Source: Cymodocea nodosa | Taxonomy: Eukaryota; Streptophyta; Magnoliopsida; Alismatales; Cymodoceaceae | DNA length: 64,000 nucleotides | Assembly: GCA_036874045.1 (NCBI GenBank) | Contig: CM072341.1 | Location: 13,838,501-13,902,500 of the forward strand | Direction of reading: 5' to 3' | Part shown: piece by piece, positions 1 to 11,071 of the stretch | Position numbering within the stretch: the first letter of the stretch is position 1 | Layout of the letters: each line of letters opens with the position of its first letter | Notes under the pieces: generated by a model | The model's input: the letters and a program-made list of their open reading frames with translations, nothing else | Told to the model about the DNA's origin: nothing | Databases searched by the model: none | Position numbers and translations under genes: made by a program

Positions 1-994
1 AGTGCCTGACAACCACTGTGAGGAGTGATCGCGTTGCGGGAAGGGAAAACATTTTCACCAAGCGCCGACTCATATTTTAGGAGATCGTAAAGCTTTTAGC
101 CTTGGCTTCGGGTTGATGCCTGTATGCTAAAGAGGAGATCATCTTGCAATTCTGGACTCGCGATTCTATAGGGAGAGGAGACAGAATTGTAAGTGGTTCA
201 ATTTTCAGTGGTGTAATTGTGTTGCAAGTAGTGTCGGAAGTATTTACTGTCAAGTGAAATTACTTTACATTTCGCCTTTCGCCCATCACATCAAAACAAA
301 AATACCAAAAACAATTTATCTTTGTTTGTATGTTGTATTTGAGTGTTGTATTGTTGGTGTTGTATCGTGATTAATGTTATCTATATCAATTTTGTGATTA
401 TTTTATGTTAGTTTTAATTTTACAGTTTACTGAAATTGGTTCATACAAAACAACTTAAAGATTTTCATGGTTACTATTTGAATCATCTGAATGTTAGTAT
501 TGCATAATGATAAATCCAATGTTAACTAGCATTAAAAAAAGCTTAATTGATGTTATTTATAATCTGTGGAATCGCCCAATGGTTGGCCGAATTCCTCTAT
601 AATTAGCAATATTATAAAGAAGAGACAGGCTCGTGGAGTTAACTTAAGTCCACGAGGATAGTCCGTTGAGTTATCCATAACTCAACGAACTTAGTCCGTT
701 GAGTTAACTGTAACTCAACGGAGTGTTTATTGAATATAAATTTGAATTGTTCACAATCAAACATTTCTTAAATTCGTCAGCAATTCCCTAAGAGATCAAC
801 CTATACTTGCACACTAATACAATAGACACTGTGCACTTGCAGTTAAAGTACAAATTGGAATTAATATCTAAATTGTATTAAAGGTTGTTTGTTTACTTCT
901 AAAAGAAAGAATAGACATAAAGATAAATTAACTAAGTAAAAATAGAAGTAACAAATCTAAGTTTTTCTAGTGTAGTGCTGGGAAAACACGAACA
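1..994 (+). repeat. Element A 5' LTR, 3' portion
   Basis: This matches 14983-15955 nearly base for base and ends in CGAACA just before the primer binding site. The left part of the LTR is cut off by the window start. Compared with the 3' LTR it keeps about 18 bp near position 100 (a TTGGCTTCGGGTTGATG segment) that the 3' copy has lost between short GCC repeats. Element B keeps the longer form, so this one is ancestral. Confidence 0.92.
631..722. repeat. Inverted-repeat block in the LTR, upstream of the pol module
   Basis: There are three consecutive hairpin-forming palindromes. The last has 11-bp arms, CCGTTGAGTTA at 696-706 and its exact complement at 711-721, around the loop ACTG. The second has 10-bp arms at 664-673 and 678-687. 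The first uses the variant CGTGGAGTTA / AAGTCCACG. The same block is present in the 3' LTR near 15592-15683, and related blocks precede every other module of the element. CCGTTG/CAACGG fits the plant MYB (MSA-like) core; that role is inference. Confidence 0.85.
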
Positions 995-1001
995 AGTTTT
1001 A

Positions 1002-1019
1002 TGGCGCCGTTGTCGGGGA
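1002..1019 (+). other. Primer binding site, tRNA-Asp type
   Basis: TGGCGCCGTTGTCGGGGA lies 7 bp after the LTR end. It matches the 3' end of plant tRNA-Asp(GUC) with one C-to-T difference. tRNA-Asp priming is characteristic of Athila elements. A GAATT run follows at 1020-1060. Confidence 0.88.
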
Positions 1020-1055
1020 ATTGAATTGAATTGAATTGAATTGAATTGAACTGAA

Positions 1056-2063
1056 TTGAATAGATATAAGCAACTGTTAGAGCTATTTCATTTTAATAGT
1101 CAGAGTTGTGTGTTTTCTTATGTAATTGAGAATATGGTATATGCTTATGCTCAAAGATTTCTGAAACCTTTAATTAACATATGTGAATTCTGTAATTCTG
1201 AAGGACACGACATTTCTGATTGTTTGAAATTAAGACATTTACAGATTGATAGATCCCATGAACAACAAATGAATTATCCTCAATATAATAGAGCCGAGTA
1301 TGAGAATCCTATAGTTTACCCAACTGATGGTTAGTATAGAATGTGTAATATGATGAGAGACACTGAAGTTTGGGATAGCTATGACAGACTGGAGCATAGT
1401 ATAGAGCAAAATCTGGACAAACTGGAATACTTTGTGTGTCAACAACAAGAAGTCAACTAATTAAACTATAAGGAGGCATATTCAGAACCTAAACAAGATA
1501 TAATTTATGAAACTTAAAAAGCCATAAAGAAAATTGATCAAAAATTGAATGCAATGAAATTAGATGATCTGGAAACAAAATTAAAAGCATTAGACAAGAA
1601 TGCAATGAAAATACAAGTTTTGCAACAGGACAATGAAAATTATAATGTTATAAACTTGCACAACTTGCAAATTATACAACAAATAGAAAACACAAATGTA
1701 AGAGAATTTAAAGAATGCACTTTAAAACTAAAAACAATTGAAGATCATAATCACGAAAATGATATACAAAAACATCATGAAAGTAACAAAAATTTGGAAG
1801 ATGTATGTGTAACATTAAGATCTGGAACTTATATACCACCAAGAACTCAAAATGAAAATGATATGAAGGTGGACAAGAGTAAAACTCAAAATGATAATGA
1901 AAATGTAATAGCTGAAAATCTAGAAATCACTGAAGAACAATCTGAATCTGCAATTGAAGCTAAAAATAATCAAACAAATCAACTGAAAGAAAAAGAGTCT
2001 TTGAAATCAAAATCTTTAGCACCCTATCCTGAAAGATTACAACAAACAATTCCTGAAAAGTAA
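1056..2063 (+). pseudogene. Zinc-knuckle (nucleocapsid-like) N-terminus of the element A polyprotein and its acidic linker
   Basis: This is the first coding region after the primer site. A CCHC zinc knuckle (C-x2-C-x4-H-x4-C, CEFCNSEGHDISDC) occupies residues 43-56 counted from 1056, and a charged, coiled-coil-like linker rich in K, E, N and Q follows. In-frame stops occur near 1331 (TAG, where B has CAG), 1457, 1515 and 2061. No capsid domain precedes the knuckle; the capsid-type ORF lies downstream at 9659-10999. Reading frame is the same as the protease, RT and integrase, so 1056-5780 is a single frame of 1575 codons broken only by stops. The element B counterpart is at 35489-36447. Confidence 0.8.
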
Positions 2064-3677
2064 GAAAAAATAAGAGAAATTTTTGAAAAAGTATAAGTTA
2101 ACATTCCTTTGTTAGATCTATTGCAGAATATGCCACCTTGTGCTAAATTTTTGAAGGATTGGTGTACTAAGAAAAGAGAGTGAAAAGTTCTTAGAAAGGT
2201 CTTTTTAGCTGAGCAAAGTAGTTACCTATTTCTGCCACAAATTCCTAAAAAGTTATCTGATCCTGGAATCCCTGTTATATCATGCACCATAGGAAATACC
2301 ATTCTAGAAAGAACCTTAATAGGCTTAGGTGCAGGTATAAATGTTATGCCAAGTGATATATTTGCATCCTTAGGATTAGAAGGCTTAACTCCTACTAGTA
2401 TGGTTATTCAATTGGCTGATAGAAGTATAAGATACCCTAGAGGAAAAATAGAGGATGTCTTAATTAAAATCAAGAATTTTATATATCCTATTGATATTGT
2501 AATTTTGGATTCCCAACAAATTAAGCATAAAAATAGTGATACATCTTTAATTTTGGGAAGGCTATTTTTAGCAACATTAGGGGCTGTTATAAATTGTAAA
2601 ACTGGAGTAATGAAATTAGCATATGGTAATGAGAATACTCAATTAAATATTTTCAAACCAGAAAGGTTTGAGGAGTTAGAAATGTCCTTACATACCATAG
2701 ACTTTTTAGAGGATGAAGGAGATATGTTAGATGATGTGATTCAAGAAGAATTAAATAGGCAAATCAATTTTGAAACTTTAGAAGAAAGTGAAAGCATAAA
2801 TATAGAAGGAGATCAGGAAGAAATTAATTTAAAAAATGATGATGTTCAATTAGGAGCTCTAGCTTCTGATGGGCAACATTTAGAATTAAAACCTTTACCT
2901 CCTGAATTAACCCATATATTTCTGGAAGATAAACGTACCTATCCAATCATTATTGCTTCAGATTTGAAAGAGGATCAAATAGCTAAATTAAAAGAGGTAA
3001 TAAAAAGTTATAAAGAAGCAATAGGATGGACTATGATTGATATAAAAGGGTTAAGTTCAACTTTATGCTGTCACCACATATATTTAGAAGAGAATGCTAA
3101 ACCTGTTAGAATTCCTAAGAGGAGATTAAATCCAAACCTTAAGGAAGTAGTCAGGAAGGAAATAGTTAAATGGTTAGATAATGATATAATATATCCGATT
3201 TCTGATAGCTCGTGGGTTAGTCCAATCCATGTAGTTCCCAAGAAATCAGGATTAACAGTTATTAGGAATGAAAGTCAAGAGTTGATACCTACTAGAATTC
3301 AATCGGGCTGGAGAGTATGTATAGACTATAGAAAGCTGAATGTTGTGACTAGGAAAGATCATTTTCCCTTACCTTTTATAGATCAAATGTTGGAAAGATT
3401 AGTAGGGCAAGAATATTTTTGTTTCCTAGACGGGAATTCAGGGTATAATCAAATTCCAGTAGCATTAGAGGATCAAGAGAAAACAACTTTCACATGTCCT
3501 AATGGAACTTATGCTTTTAAAAGAATACCATTTGGATTATGCAATGCACCAGCTACCTTTCAAAGGTGTGTGCAGGGCATATTTACTAGAATGACTGATG
3601 AATTTTTAGAAATATTTATGGATGATTTTACTGTATATGGCAACTCATATGAAGTGTTTTTAAGCAATTTAGCCTAA
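2064..3677 (+). pseudogene. Protease and reverse transcriptase of element A
   Basis: The aspartic protease region (about 2270-2660) reads ERTLIGLGAGINVMP, then a LADRSIRYPRG segment typical of Athila. The catalytic aspartate of DLGA is glycine here, whereas B still has it. An acidic spacer leads into RT: WVSPIHVVPKKSG, RVCIDYRKLN, catalytic FLDG, the FGLCNAPATFQR segment and the active-site FMDDF near 3618. The longest open stretch is 2346-3677. It ends at a TAA near 3675 where B has CAA (NLDQ in B, NLA-stop here). Stops at 2061 and 2094, and a TGA near 2181 where B has an arginine codon, separate it from the upstream knuckle. The enzyme cannot be made as one piece from this copy. Confidence 0.88.
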
Positions 3678-3692
3678 ATATTAAAACGCTAT

Positions 3693-4400
3693 GTGGAAAA
3701 AAATCTGGTTTTAAATTGGGAAAAGTGTCACTTCATGGTTAAACAAGGAATAGTCTTAGGGCATGTTGTTTCTAAAAAAGGGTTGGAAGTAGATAAAGCT
3801 AAAATAGAAGTAATTTCTAATCTACCAGAACCTAAATCAGTAAAAGATATTAGATCATTTCTAGGACATGCTAGTTTTTATAGAAGATTTATTAAAGACT
3901 TTAGCAAGATAGCTAGACCTTTAACTAATCTATTAAAAGATGTTCTATTTAACTTTGATAAAAATTGCAAGGAAGCATTTTTTAGACTTAAGACTAGCTT
4001 AATTTCAACTCCTATAATTCAAGCACCTAATTGGAACCATCCATTTGAATTAATGTGCGATGCTTCTGATTTTGCTGTGAGAGCAGTGTTAGGACAGAAA
4101 ATAGAAAAATCTCCTAGAGTGATTCATTATGCAAGCAAAACCTTAAATGATGCTCAAGTTAATTACACAACTACTGAAAAAGAATTATTAGCTGTTGTGT
4201 TTGCTTTAGAAAAGTTTAGATCATATTTGATTGGAGCTAAAGTAATAGTATACACGAATCATTCAGCTCTAAAACATCTAATAAAGAAAAAAGAAACTAA
4301 ACCTAGATTGATCCGATGGATATTATTATTGCAAGAATTCGATCTAGAAATTAAAGATAAAAAAGGTTGTAAGAATGTAGTAGCAGATCATTTATCATGA
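3693..4400 (+). pseudogene. RT thumb/connection and RNase H of element A
   Basis: It continues the RT frame after the stop: [40 protein letters not shown], then RNase H with [24 protein letters not shown] and a [11 protein letters not shown] segment. RNase H normally has YTDHS at this last site and B has YTD, so a catalytic aspartate appears changed to asparagine by one G-to-A change. The region ends at TGA near 4398, in HLS-stop-LQ, where B reads arginine; a CGA-to-TGA change would explain it. Confidence 0.87.
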
Positions 4401-4440
4401 TTACAAATAGAAAAATCAAATATTGAAATTAAGGATAATT

Positions 4441-5780
4441 TTCTTGATGAACAATTAATGACCATCAACACAATGCCTTGGTATGTAGACATAGTTAATT
4501 ACTTAGTTACTGGTTTAACACCTAAGGATTGGAATAGACAGGATAAGAAATTGTTTTTCTCAAGAGTAAAATATTACTATTGGGAAGACCCTTACTTATT
4601 TAAAAAATGTTCTGATCTGGTTTTAAGGAGGTGTGTTCTAGAAACTGAATATTCGAGCATATTGTCTTTCTGTCGTGACCAAGCTTGTGGATGACATTTT
4701 GGTTCAAGGAAAACTACTGCAAAAATTCTGCAATGTGGGTTTTATTGGCCAACACTATTCAAAGATGCTCATAAATATTGCTTAAGTTGTTTAAGATGTC
4801 AACAAATAGGAAGAATATTAAAGAGGAATATGATGCCTCTTAATCCTATTGTTGAGGTTGAAATCTTTGATGTGTGGGGAATAGATTTTATGGGTCCATT
4901 TCCTATATCTAATCAATTTAATTGCATATTGTTGGGAGTGGATTATGTATCTAAATGGATAGAAGATATTCCTACAAAAACTAACGATAACAAAGTGGTA
5001 ATACAATTTATAAGAACAAATATATTTGCTAGATTTGGAATACCTAAAGCTATTATCAGTGATAGAGGAACTCATTTCTGTAATAGAAGTTTTGAAGCCT
5101 TAATGAAGAAATATGGAGTAAACCACAAAATTGCAACATCATATCATCCGCAAACAAGTAGACAAGTAGAAAGTGCAAACAAACAAATTAAATTAATTTT
5201 GGAAAAAGTAGTAAATCCTACTAGAACAGATTGGGCTAATAGATTGATTGATGCACTTTGGGCTTATAGAACTGCTTATAAAACGAGCTTAGGTATGTCA
5301 CCTTTTAGGCTAGTATATGGAAAAAGTTGTCATTTACCTGCTGAAATAGAACATAAAGCTTATTGGGCATTAAAAACTCTGAACACTAATTTAAATCAAG
5401 CTGCTGAAAATAGGAAAATGCAACTAATTGAATTAGAAGAATTTAGAAATGAAGCTTATTCAAAGTCTATAAGAGAAAAAGAGAAAATTAAATTCTGGCA
5501 TGATAGAAAAATTATTCCTAAAAATTTTGAAATAGGACAAGAAGTGTATCTTTATATGGCTAGACTCCATAACCATCTAGGAAAATTAAGATCTAGATGG
5601 GTAGGAACTTACATAGTTCGAAATGTTTATCCTTATGGAGCTATTGAAATTGAAAATCCTAAAAATCAGAATATATTTAAAGTAAATGGACAAAGACTTA
5701 AACCTATTTTGAAAACACCAAAAAGCTCCTTTGAAATTATAGAAGAAATCAGAGTAGAGGACTACTCGAGTTTTACTTAG
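4441..5780 (+). pseudogene. Integrase of element A
   Basis: The N-terminal HHCC zinc region is disturbed by a stop near 4692 (B reads CGGHFGSRK there) but retains AHKYC and CxxC residues. The catalytic core has the D,D,E triad: [19 protein letters not shown], and the glutamate in [11 protein letters not shown]. The C-terminal region ([22 protein letters not shown]) ends VEDYSSFT then TAG at 5778-5780. The open part is 4830-5780, 316 codons. This is the last domain of the polyprotein, as usual in Ty3/gypsy, but almost 8.4 kb of additional element follow before the LTR. Confidence 0.87.
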
Positions 5781-6494
5781 TGAGAAATCAGTTTTTATGT
5801 TTATATATATACAGTTTAAAAAAAAAAAAAAAAAAAACATTAAAAATATATATAAAACATAAAAATAGTTGTCGTTCAACTGACTAGATCCATCGGTATG
5901 GTCGAAAAATTAAAAAATATTTAGGTCTGACCAAAGCGTAGCATCGATATGACCGGAACATTAAAAAAAATATTGGTTTTATCGAAGCATAGTATTGGTT
6001 AAACCGAAAAAAAAAATTTTATATTAATTTTCAGAAAAAATTTTGTTTTATCGAAACATAGTATCGGTTCAACCGAAAGAAAGATAAAAAAAAAAAATAT
6101 AAAAATTTTTAGGTCTGATCGAAGCATAGTATCGGTTAAACCTGTAAAAAAAAAAAAAAAAAACAGAAAAACTATTCTCTGAAATATTTTTATTATTATA
6201 TTTGCTTGTACGGGGAGTCCGTTGAGTTACGCTTAACTCAACTAGCTTACTCCGTTGAGTCTTGAGTTAGTCAACGAGCTTATTCCGTTGAGTTACCTGT
6301 AACACAATGGAGTACTGTAGCTAAGACCGCGGATAAAATAGTAATAGTTGGTTTGAGAAATGACCCGATTACCCGCCTAAACTTAGTGCTTATTTAAACT
6401 AAAACCTAGGGTTTTGGGGGCATTATCTGACAAATCATTTAGAATCTAGAACAGTAGAAATCAGAGCGATTACGTGCTATTGTGTAACTCCACG
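5781..6494 (+). other. Spacer between integrase and accessory ORF: tandem repeat, inverted repeats, TATA-like box
   Basis: Three pieces are visible. Between about 5885 and 6145 a degenerate repeat of 50-70 bp recurs about five times, with the core ATCGAAGCATAGTATCGG followed by TTAAACCG and an A-run. An inverted-repeat block of the CCGTTGAGTTA family lies at 6216-6314. CTTATTTAAACTAAAACC at about 6389-6406 is TATA-like and about 95 bp before the accessory ATG; elements B and D have TATAAATA at the equivalent place. A GGGTTTTGGGGGCATTATC stretch shared by the copies follows. No ORF is supported here. Confidence 0.75.
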
Positions 6495-8713
6495 ATGATG
6501 AAGATAACGCCTGAATTCTGGGAAGATGTTGATACATCAGAATTTCTAAAGGAATCAGAAGAGTGGCACACGCGATAGAAGATCAGAAATACGACAAGAG
6601 AGAAAGAGCTATAGAAGGTAGAATCAGAACTTTTCAAATTGCGAAGAGATTTAGTAGATATGGATATACGAATACCTCAAATGATGGAAACACGAATCAG
6701 AGTGGCAACTGAAATTGCAGTAAGTAAAGAAAGACAAATAAGGCCAAGTAACGAAGTTGCCCTAGAATTAATCCAGCGTAAGTCCCGACTCTGGTTCAAA
6801 AGATGAATCTGTAGACAAGCTAAATAGGTGATTTGGGAGCAAGAAAGGAAAGCAAATGAAGAGGCAACTGAAGAATGGGAGGAACCAACTACTGAAAGAC
6901 CTGTTCCTGAGGAGCAGCAGTCTGGACCTTCAGTTCCACCATTTAAGCCATTGGCATGAGCAGAAATGATGGGGTCTTTGATTGAAGAAGAAATAAGAGA
7001 ATTTGCAAAACTGGTTCAAGTTGGAAAAAACCAAGGAGAATTAGAAGACTTGGCAGTGGCTAAAGCACACCTGGTGTTTGATGCACTATACAAAAAGAGG
7101 GTTGTAGAAAAGTTGAAAGCCCAATATAAAATCAAAGTGGAACAGCATCACGCAGCTACTACCAGAACTGTTGCCAAACCTACTACAAAAGGAGATGAAG
7201 CTGGTCCTTCGAGACCAGCAATTAAAGTTAAACAGGAAGAGCTAGTACCTGGGCTCGAAGGCCTACAGAGCCTATTTTTATAGATTTAATTTCAGAAGAT
7301 GAAGAGGAAGAACAGGCACAACTAATCAGAAAAAAGAAAGGAAAAGAAAAAGTGCCTGAATATGAGGAAATTAAATCTGAAGTACTAATTTTTACAAGGC
7401 CTGTGGAGCAAATTTTTATCAACCTGCTATCCGAATCTGAGGAGGAGCAGGAGGAGCAAAGAAAAGAAAAAAATCAGGCTGAAATTAGTTTGCAGCCTGT
7501 ACAAGAAGAAACAGAAATTAGGGCAAAAACTGAATTGCCCGTGACTCTATCCCAATCTGTTACAGAATCAGAAAGAATAGTAACAGAACAGATTGGTAGT
7601 CAGGAGGAAGAAGAAAGAGTAGAAAATGAAGAGGCTGAAAGAAGCCATTTGGACAAAAATAATTTCACAGATTCCACTGAAGAGTAAGAAACTCTTCAGC
7701 AAATTATGGAAAGAATTCAAGACAAAGTGGAGAGTTCTACCGGCTCACCACCATAGACAGAAGCAAAAGCAAAAATTTAGGAATCTGAAGAGAATGTCCA
7801 AATGCAGCCTATGCTGGAGAAAGAGCAAGAGCAAACCCCTCTGAAGCAACAAAGTCACCTTCCTAACCCGACTGAAACAACAATTTTGAATGAAGTACAT
7901 TTTTGTAGTCAGGAAGCTTATATCAAATACCAAGAAATAAGGGGTTACGATATTATTTACAGTAGACTAGTAAATTGGGATGGAATGCAAGAAATCAAAG
8001 ATCTATTTGAATTCCAAGGTCTACTGCAATTTATATCTCAAGATAGAGGACATGCAGTATATGAAAATTTAGTGCCCTGTTTCTATGCAAATTTAAGAGA
8101 AGGAGAAGGAGAATTAATTTCAAACGTGGAGGAAGCTGATGTATAGATAACACCAGAGCTTCTCCACAACATATTTGGTATAAAGAATGAAGGAACAAAA
8201 ATTTTGGAGGATACAACTGCAATTGAATGGACTGAGCAGCAAATTAAGGATTGTTTAGCTATCAATCCTAGTGTGCCATTATTAAACAGATTGAAGCATT
8301 TAAATGGTAAAGCACACATGGTAGCGAACATTCTGATTAAGAATGTCTATCAACGACAAGGCCATGACATAGAATTAAGTCAATTTGTTAAATGGGCCAC
8401 GTATGTAGTTGTAAATAAGATCCAAATAATTTGGTCTGTAGTTTTTATCTCCAAGCTGAAAACAGTAAAGAAGAAATTATTTTATGGATATTTGATTCCA
8501 CTGCTGATGGTGGATAGTATTGATTTCACTAAATAGACATCAAAAAGGATAAGATCTAGAACCATTTCAGTGAAAGAATACAGAAATTTTGTAGCTGCAG
8601 AACTAGCAGTACCTTCTAAAGGAATTACAAGAGCTGTAGAGAGGATTAATCAATTAGAACTTCAATTAGAAAAACTCCAGAAGGAAGTAGATGAACTTAG
8701 GCATAGAGATTAA
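6495..8713 (+). pseudogene. Accessory ORF, putative plant transposon protein-like (about 740 codons)
   Basis: The start at 6495 is chosen because B and D have an ATG at the aligned place, near the conserved EFW..., TRE... N-terminus. The N-terminal part is charged and helical, the middle (about 7290-7690) is very rich in E and Q, and the C-terminal domain (about 7890-8540) has YSRLVNWDGMQEIKDLFEF, LLHNIFGIKNEG, LNGKAHMVANIL, FVKWATY and KKLFYG. It ends in a coiled coil (RINQLELQLEKLQKEVDEL) and TAA at 8711-8713. The C-terminal domain looks like the uncharacterised 'putative plant transposon protein' family (I recall PF20167); this is from memory. One frameshift near 7250-7350 and several stops break it. 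Function is unknown. Homologues are in B, D and, unexpectedly, in copia element C. Confidence 0.75.
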
Positions 8714-9658
8714 ATTGTATTGTTTGTCTACTTGTGTAAAATTGTATGATGTACTTGTATTGTAATTGATTCATATTAATGAATGTAAATTTTTTAGATG
8801 CAATTTTCATACGTGTTTTGAATGTGAAATGAATGGAAATTATTGAATATTATGTTATTGTGAAACTTTATGAATGAATATGTAACAGATTTACAATTTG
8901 TTGAATGATAGGATAACTGCTTAAAAATTTCTGCATGTTATAAGGTAAAATGTAAATTCTGCATAACATAAAATGACCTGCAATTTAAATCTTTATATAA
9001 TGTTCAGATTTAAATGTATTTTAATCAAAATGAGGAATTAATGATATAGATTTAACTTTATTACAGTTAGCAGAATGACAAAGAAAAATAATAAAAAAAT
9101 AGAATAAAAAACTTATGAGAGTGAAACTTAGAAGTTGCCAAGTGTTAACTCAACGAACTTAGTCCGTTGAGTTAACCGTAACTCCACAAGGTCAGTAATA
9201 TAATATAAGGTCACTCCGTTGAGTTATCTGTAACTCAACGAAGTTAGTCCGTGGAGTTAGCAACAGTAGTCGACTCTGTTCTGTTGAGTAATCTGTAACT
9301 CAACGAGGTTAGTTCGTGGATTAAGCAGAACGGTTATTCTTTTAACCACAAATGAAACTTCGTCGGTTTAGCGGTTACCAAAATTTGAAATTAGTAGTGG
9401 TAAACGTACCCATTAAAATAGGAACCACGATGCACGTTGCAAGACACGTTCTTGCAACGAGATTTATTCACTTTATGGATGCGCAGTATATATATGAAAT
9501 AGAATGTTATTTACGAGTTACTAGCACTTTTAAGAGAAAGGAGAAAGCGTTGGAGGAACTAGAAGGAGAAGCAGCTGATTCAACCTTCATCCGACAACAA
9601 ATATTTATAGAATGGAAAGCTTCAGACTGGTGTGTAATTAATCTTCTATTATTTATTT
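8714..9658 (+). other. Spacer before gag: AT-rich stretch, inverted-repeat block, TATA-like box
   Basis: 8714-9120 is AT-rich with nothing recognisable. 9147-9316 holds a block of CCGTTGAGTTA/TAACTCAACG inverted repeats. TATATATATG at about 9487-9495 is about 165 bp before the gag ATG; B has TATAAATATA at the matching place (18561-18570). A 112-codon open frame at 9352-9690 lies here, but B does not preserve it, so I treat the region as leader. Confidence 0.65.
9147..9316. repeat. Inverted-repeat block upstream of gag
   Basis: At least four palindromes are visible: TAACTCAACGAACTTAG next to TCCGTTGAGTTAACCG, then ACTCCGTTGAGTTATCTG followed by TAACTCAACGAAG, then GTTGAGTAATCTG followed by TAACTCAACGAGG. 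They have the same arms as the LTR block at 631-722. Some arms carry the GTGGAGTTA variant. B has the counterpart at 18725-18930. Confidence 0.8.
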
Positions 9659-10999
9659 ATGAGCACATGGACTCGTTCTCTAAGCACTAAATGATTAGTA
9701 AGAACACCTATCCAGGAATTTTCATTGTATAGGGGTACTGAAAAATTTTTTGAACTGAACTTTAATGAAATTCTTTGGGGTGTAGCTAACCTTTCTTTAA
9801 AAGAGAACGTAGAGATGGCTGCTCCAGTAGAAAAACCATTAGGAGAGATTCTCTATCCTAAATTAATTGATGAACCTTCATGTATTCGATTGCCAAACTT
9901 TGAGGGAGATAGGTTTGAACTGAAATCTAATTATATTAGTCAATTGCCACATTTTCATGGATTAGAAAGAGAGGATGCCTATTATTTTCTTAGAGAATTT
10001 AACGAAGTTTGTCAAATGATGAGAATGCCGAACATGAGTATAGATGCTATTAAACTTAGATATATCCCTTTTGCTTTAAAAGATACAGCTAAGAGATGGT
10101 TATATACTCTGTCGCCTGATTCAATTTCTACATAGATTGAATTTTGCTCTGTTTTTCTGGAAAAATACTATCCAACACATCAAACGATTAAAAAGAAGAA
10201 AGAAATATTAATGTGTAGCCAAAAATAGGGTGAATCATTCTGGAAATATTTTGAAAGATTTAAAGATTTACTAACTCAATGTCCACATCATGCAATGAGT
10301 AAAGCACAATTAATAGGAATAATTTATGAAGGCATAGATGTTTCAATGAAATTTTTATTAGAATCTACTTGTCAAAATGGATTTTTAAAATTATGTAGTG
10401 AAAAAGTATGGGCATATTTAGAAAGTTTTGCAAAAAGAACTGCACAGTAGGAAAATTCGGTTGAAGCTATTGCAGATAAAAGATTATTGCTAAGAGGAAT
10501 GCATGAAATAGATTCCAATACTATGCTTGAGGTGAAATTAAATGAATTAACAAAGAAAATAGAAGAGTTATCATTAAATCAAAAGCTAGCAGAAAAGAAT
10601 ACAAACATAAATGACTTAGATATTATTTATACTAGAAACTAGAGAGATAACTTGGGAAATTATTATAATCCTAATTGGAGAAATCACCCGAATTTATCTT
10701 GGAGAAACAATTTCCAGGGAGGAGAAAATATAAATGAGAAGAACATAAGTTATGAAGTATTAATTGAATAAGGAGCTAGAATAGAGAAATTAGAAAAGAT
10801 AATCCAACAAGTAAACAATCGTCTAGAATTTATATTTGGAAATGCTGTAAATCAAAATCAGAATAGAAATATACCACTTAGACAGAAGGAACCAATGGAA
10901 GTTAGACCTACTGGAGGATTGCCAATACAAGCTATACCTAATCCTGTCAATAGAACGGTTAATGAAATTGATACCTCTTCTGGGAGGGCAGCTGAATGA
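9659..10999 (+). pseudogene. Gag capsid-type ORF (retrotransposon gag family), located downstream of pol
   Basis: The start MSTWTRS (9659) is shared with B (MSTWIRS at 18384). The frame is unbroken in length (447 codons including the terminal TGA) but carries about six in-frame stops; most can be explained by TGG-to-TAG or CAG/CAA-to-stop changes. Recognisable parts: EPSCIRLPNFEGDRFELKSN, YISQLPHF..L, a FLREFNEVC segment, FLEKYYPTHQTIKKKKEI, SFWKYFERFKDLLTQCPHH (retrotransposon gag core) and a KIEELSLNQK helix; the C-terminus is rich in N and Q. No zinc knuckle is present, because it lies at the start of the pol ORF. The capsid would form the particle. Its position after integrase is contrary to the normal gag-pol order and is the same in B. 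Confidence 0.85.
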
Positions 11000-11071
11000 A
11001 GCAGCATATCTGAAGCAACTATCTATATGTATATATGTTTTTATTTCTATTTTAAGTTAATAGTATCATAG

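Noticed and set aside
9352-9690. 112-codon ORF upstream of gag in A
   Set aside because: The aligned region of B (about 18370-18700, minus strand) is similar in DNA but has no matching ORF, and it overlaps the gag start in another frame. Most likely leader sequence.
1056-11000. Stop codon reassignment (many in-frame TAG/TGA)
   Set aside because: Copies differ at most of these positions, with sense codons in the partner, and the F-box ORF has none; decay by transitions explains it better.
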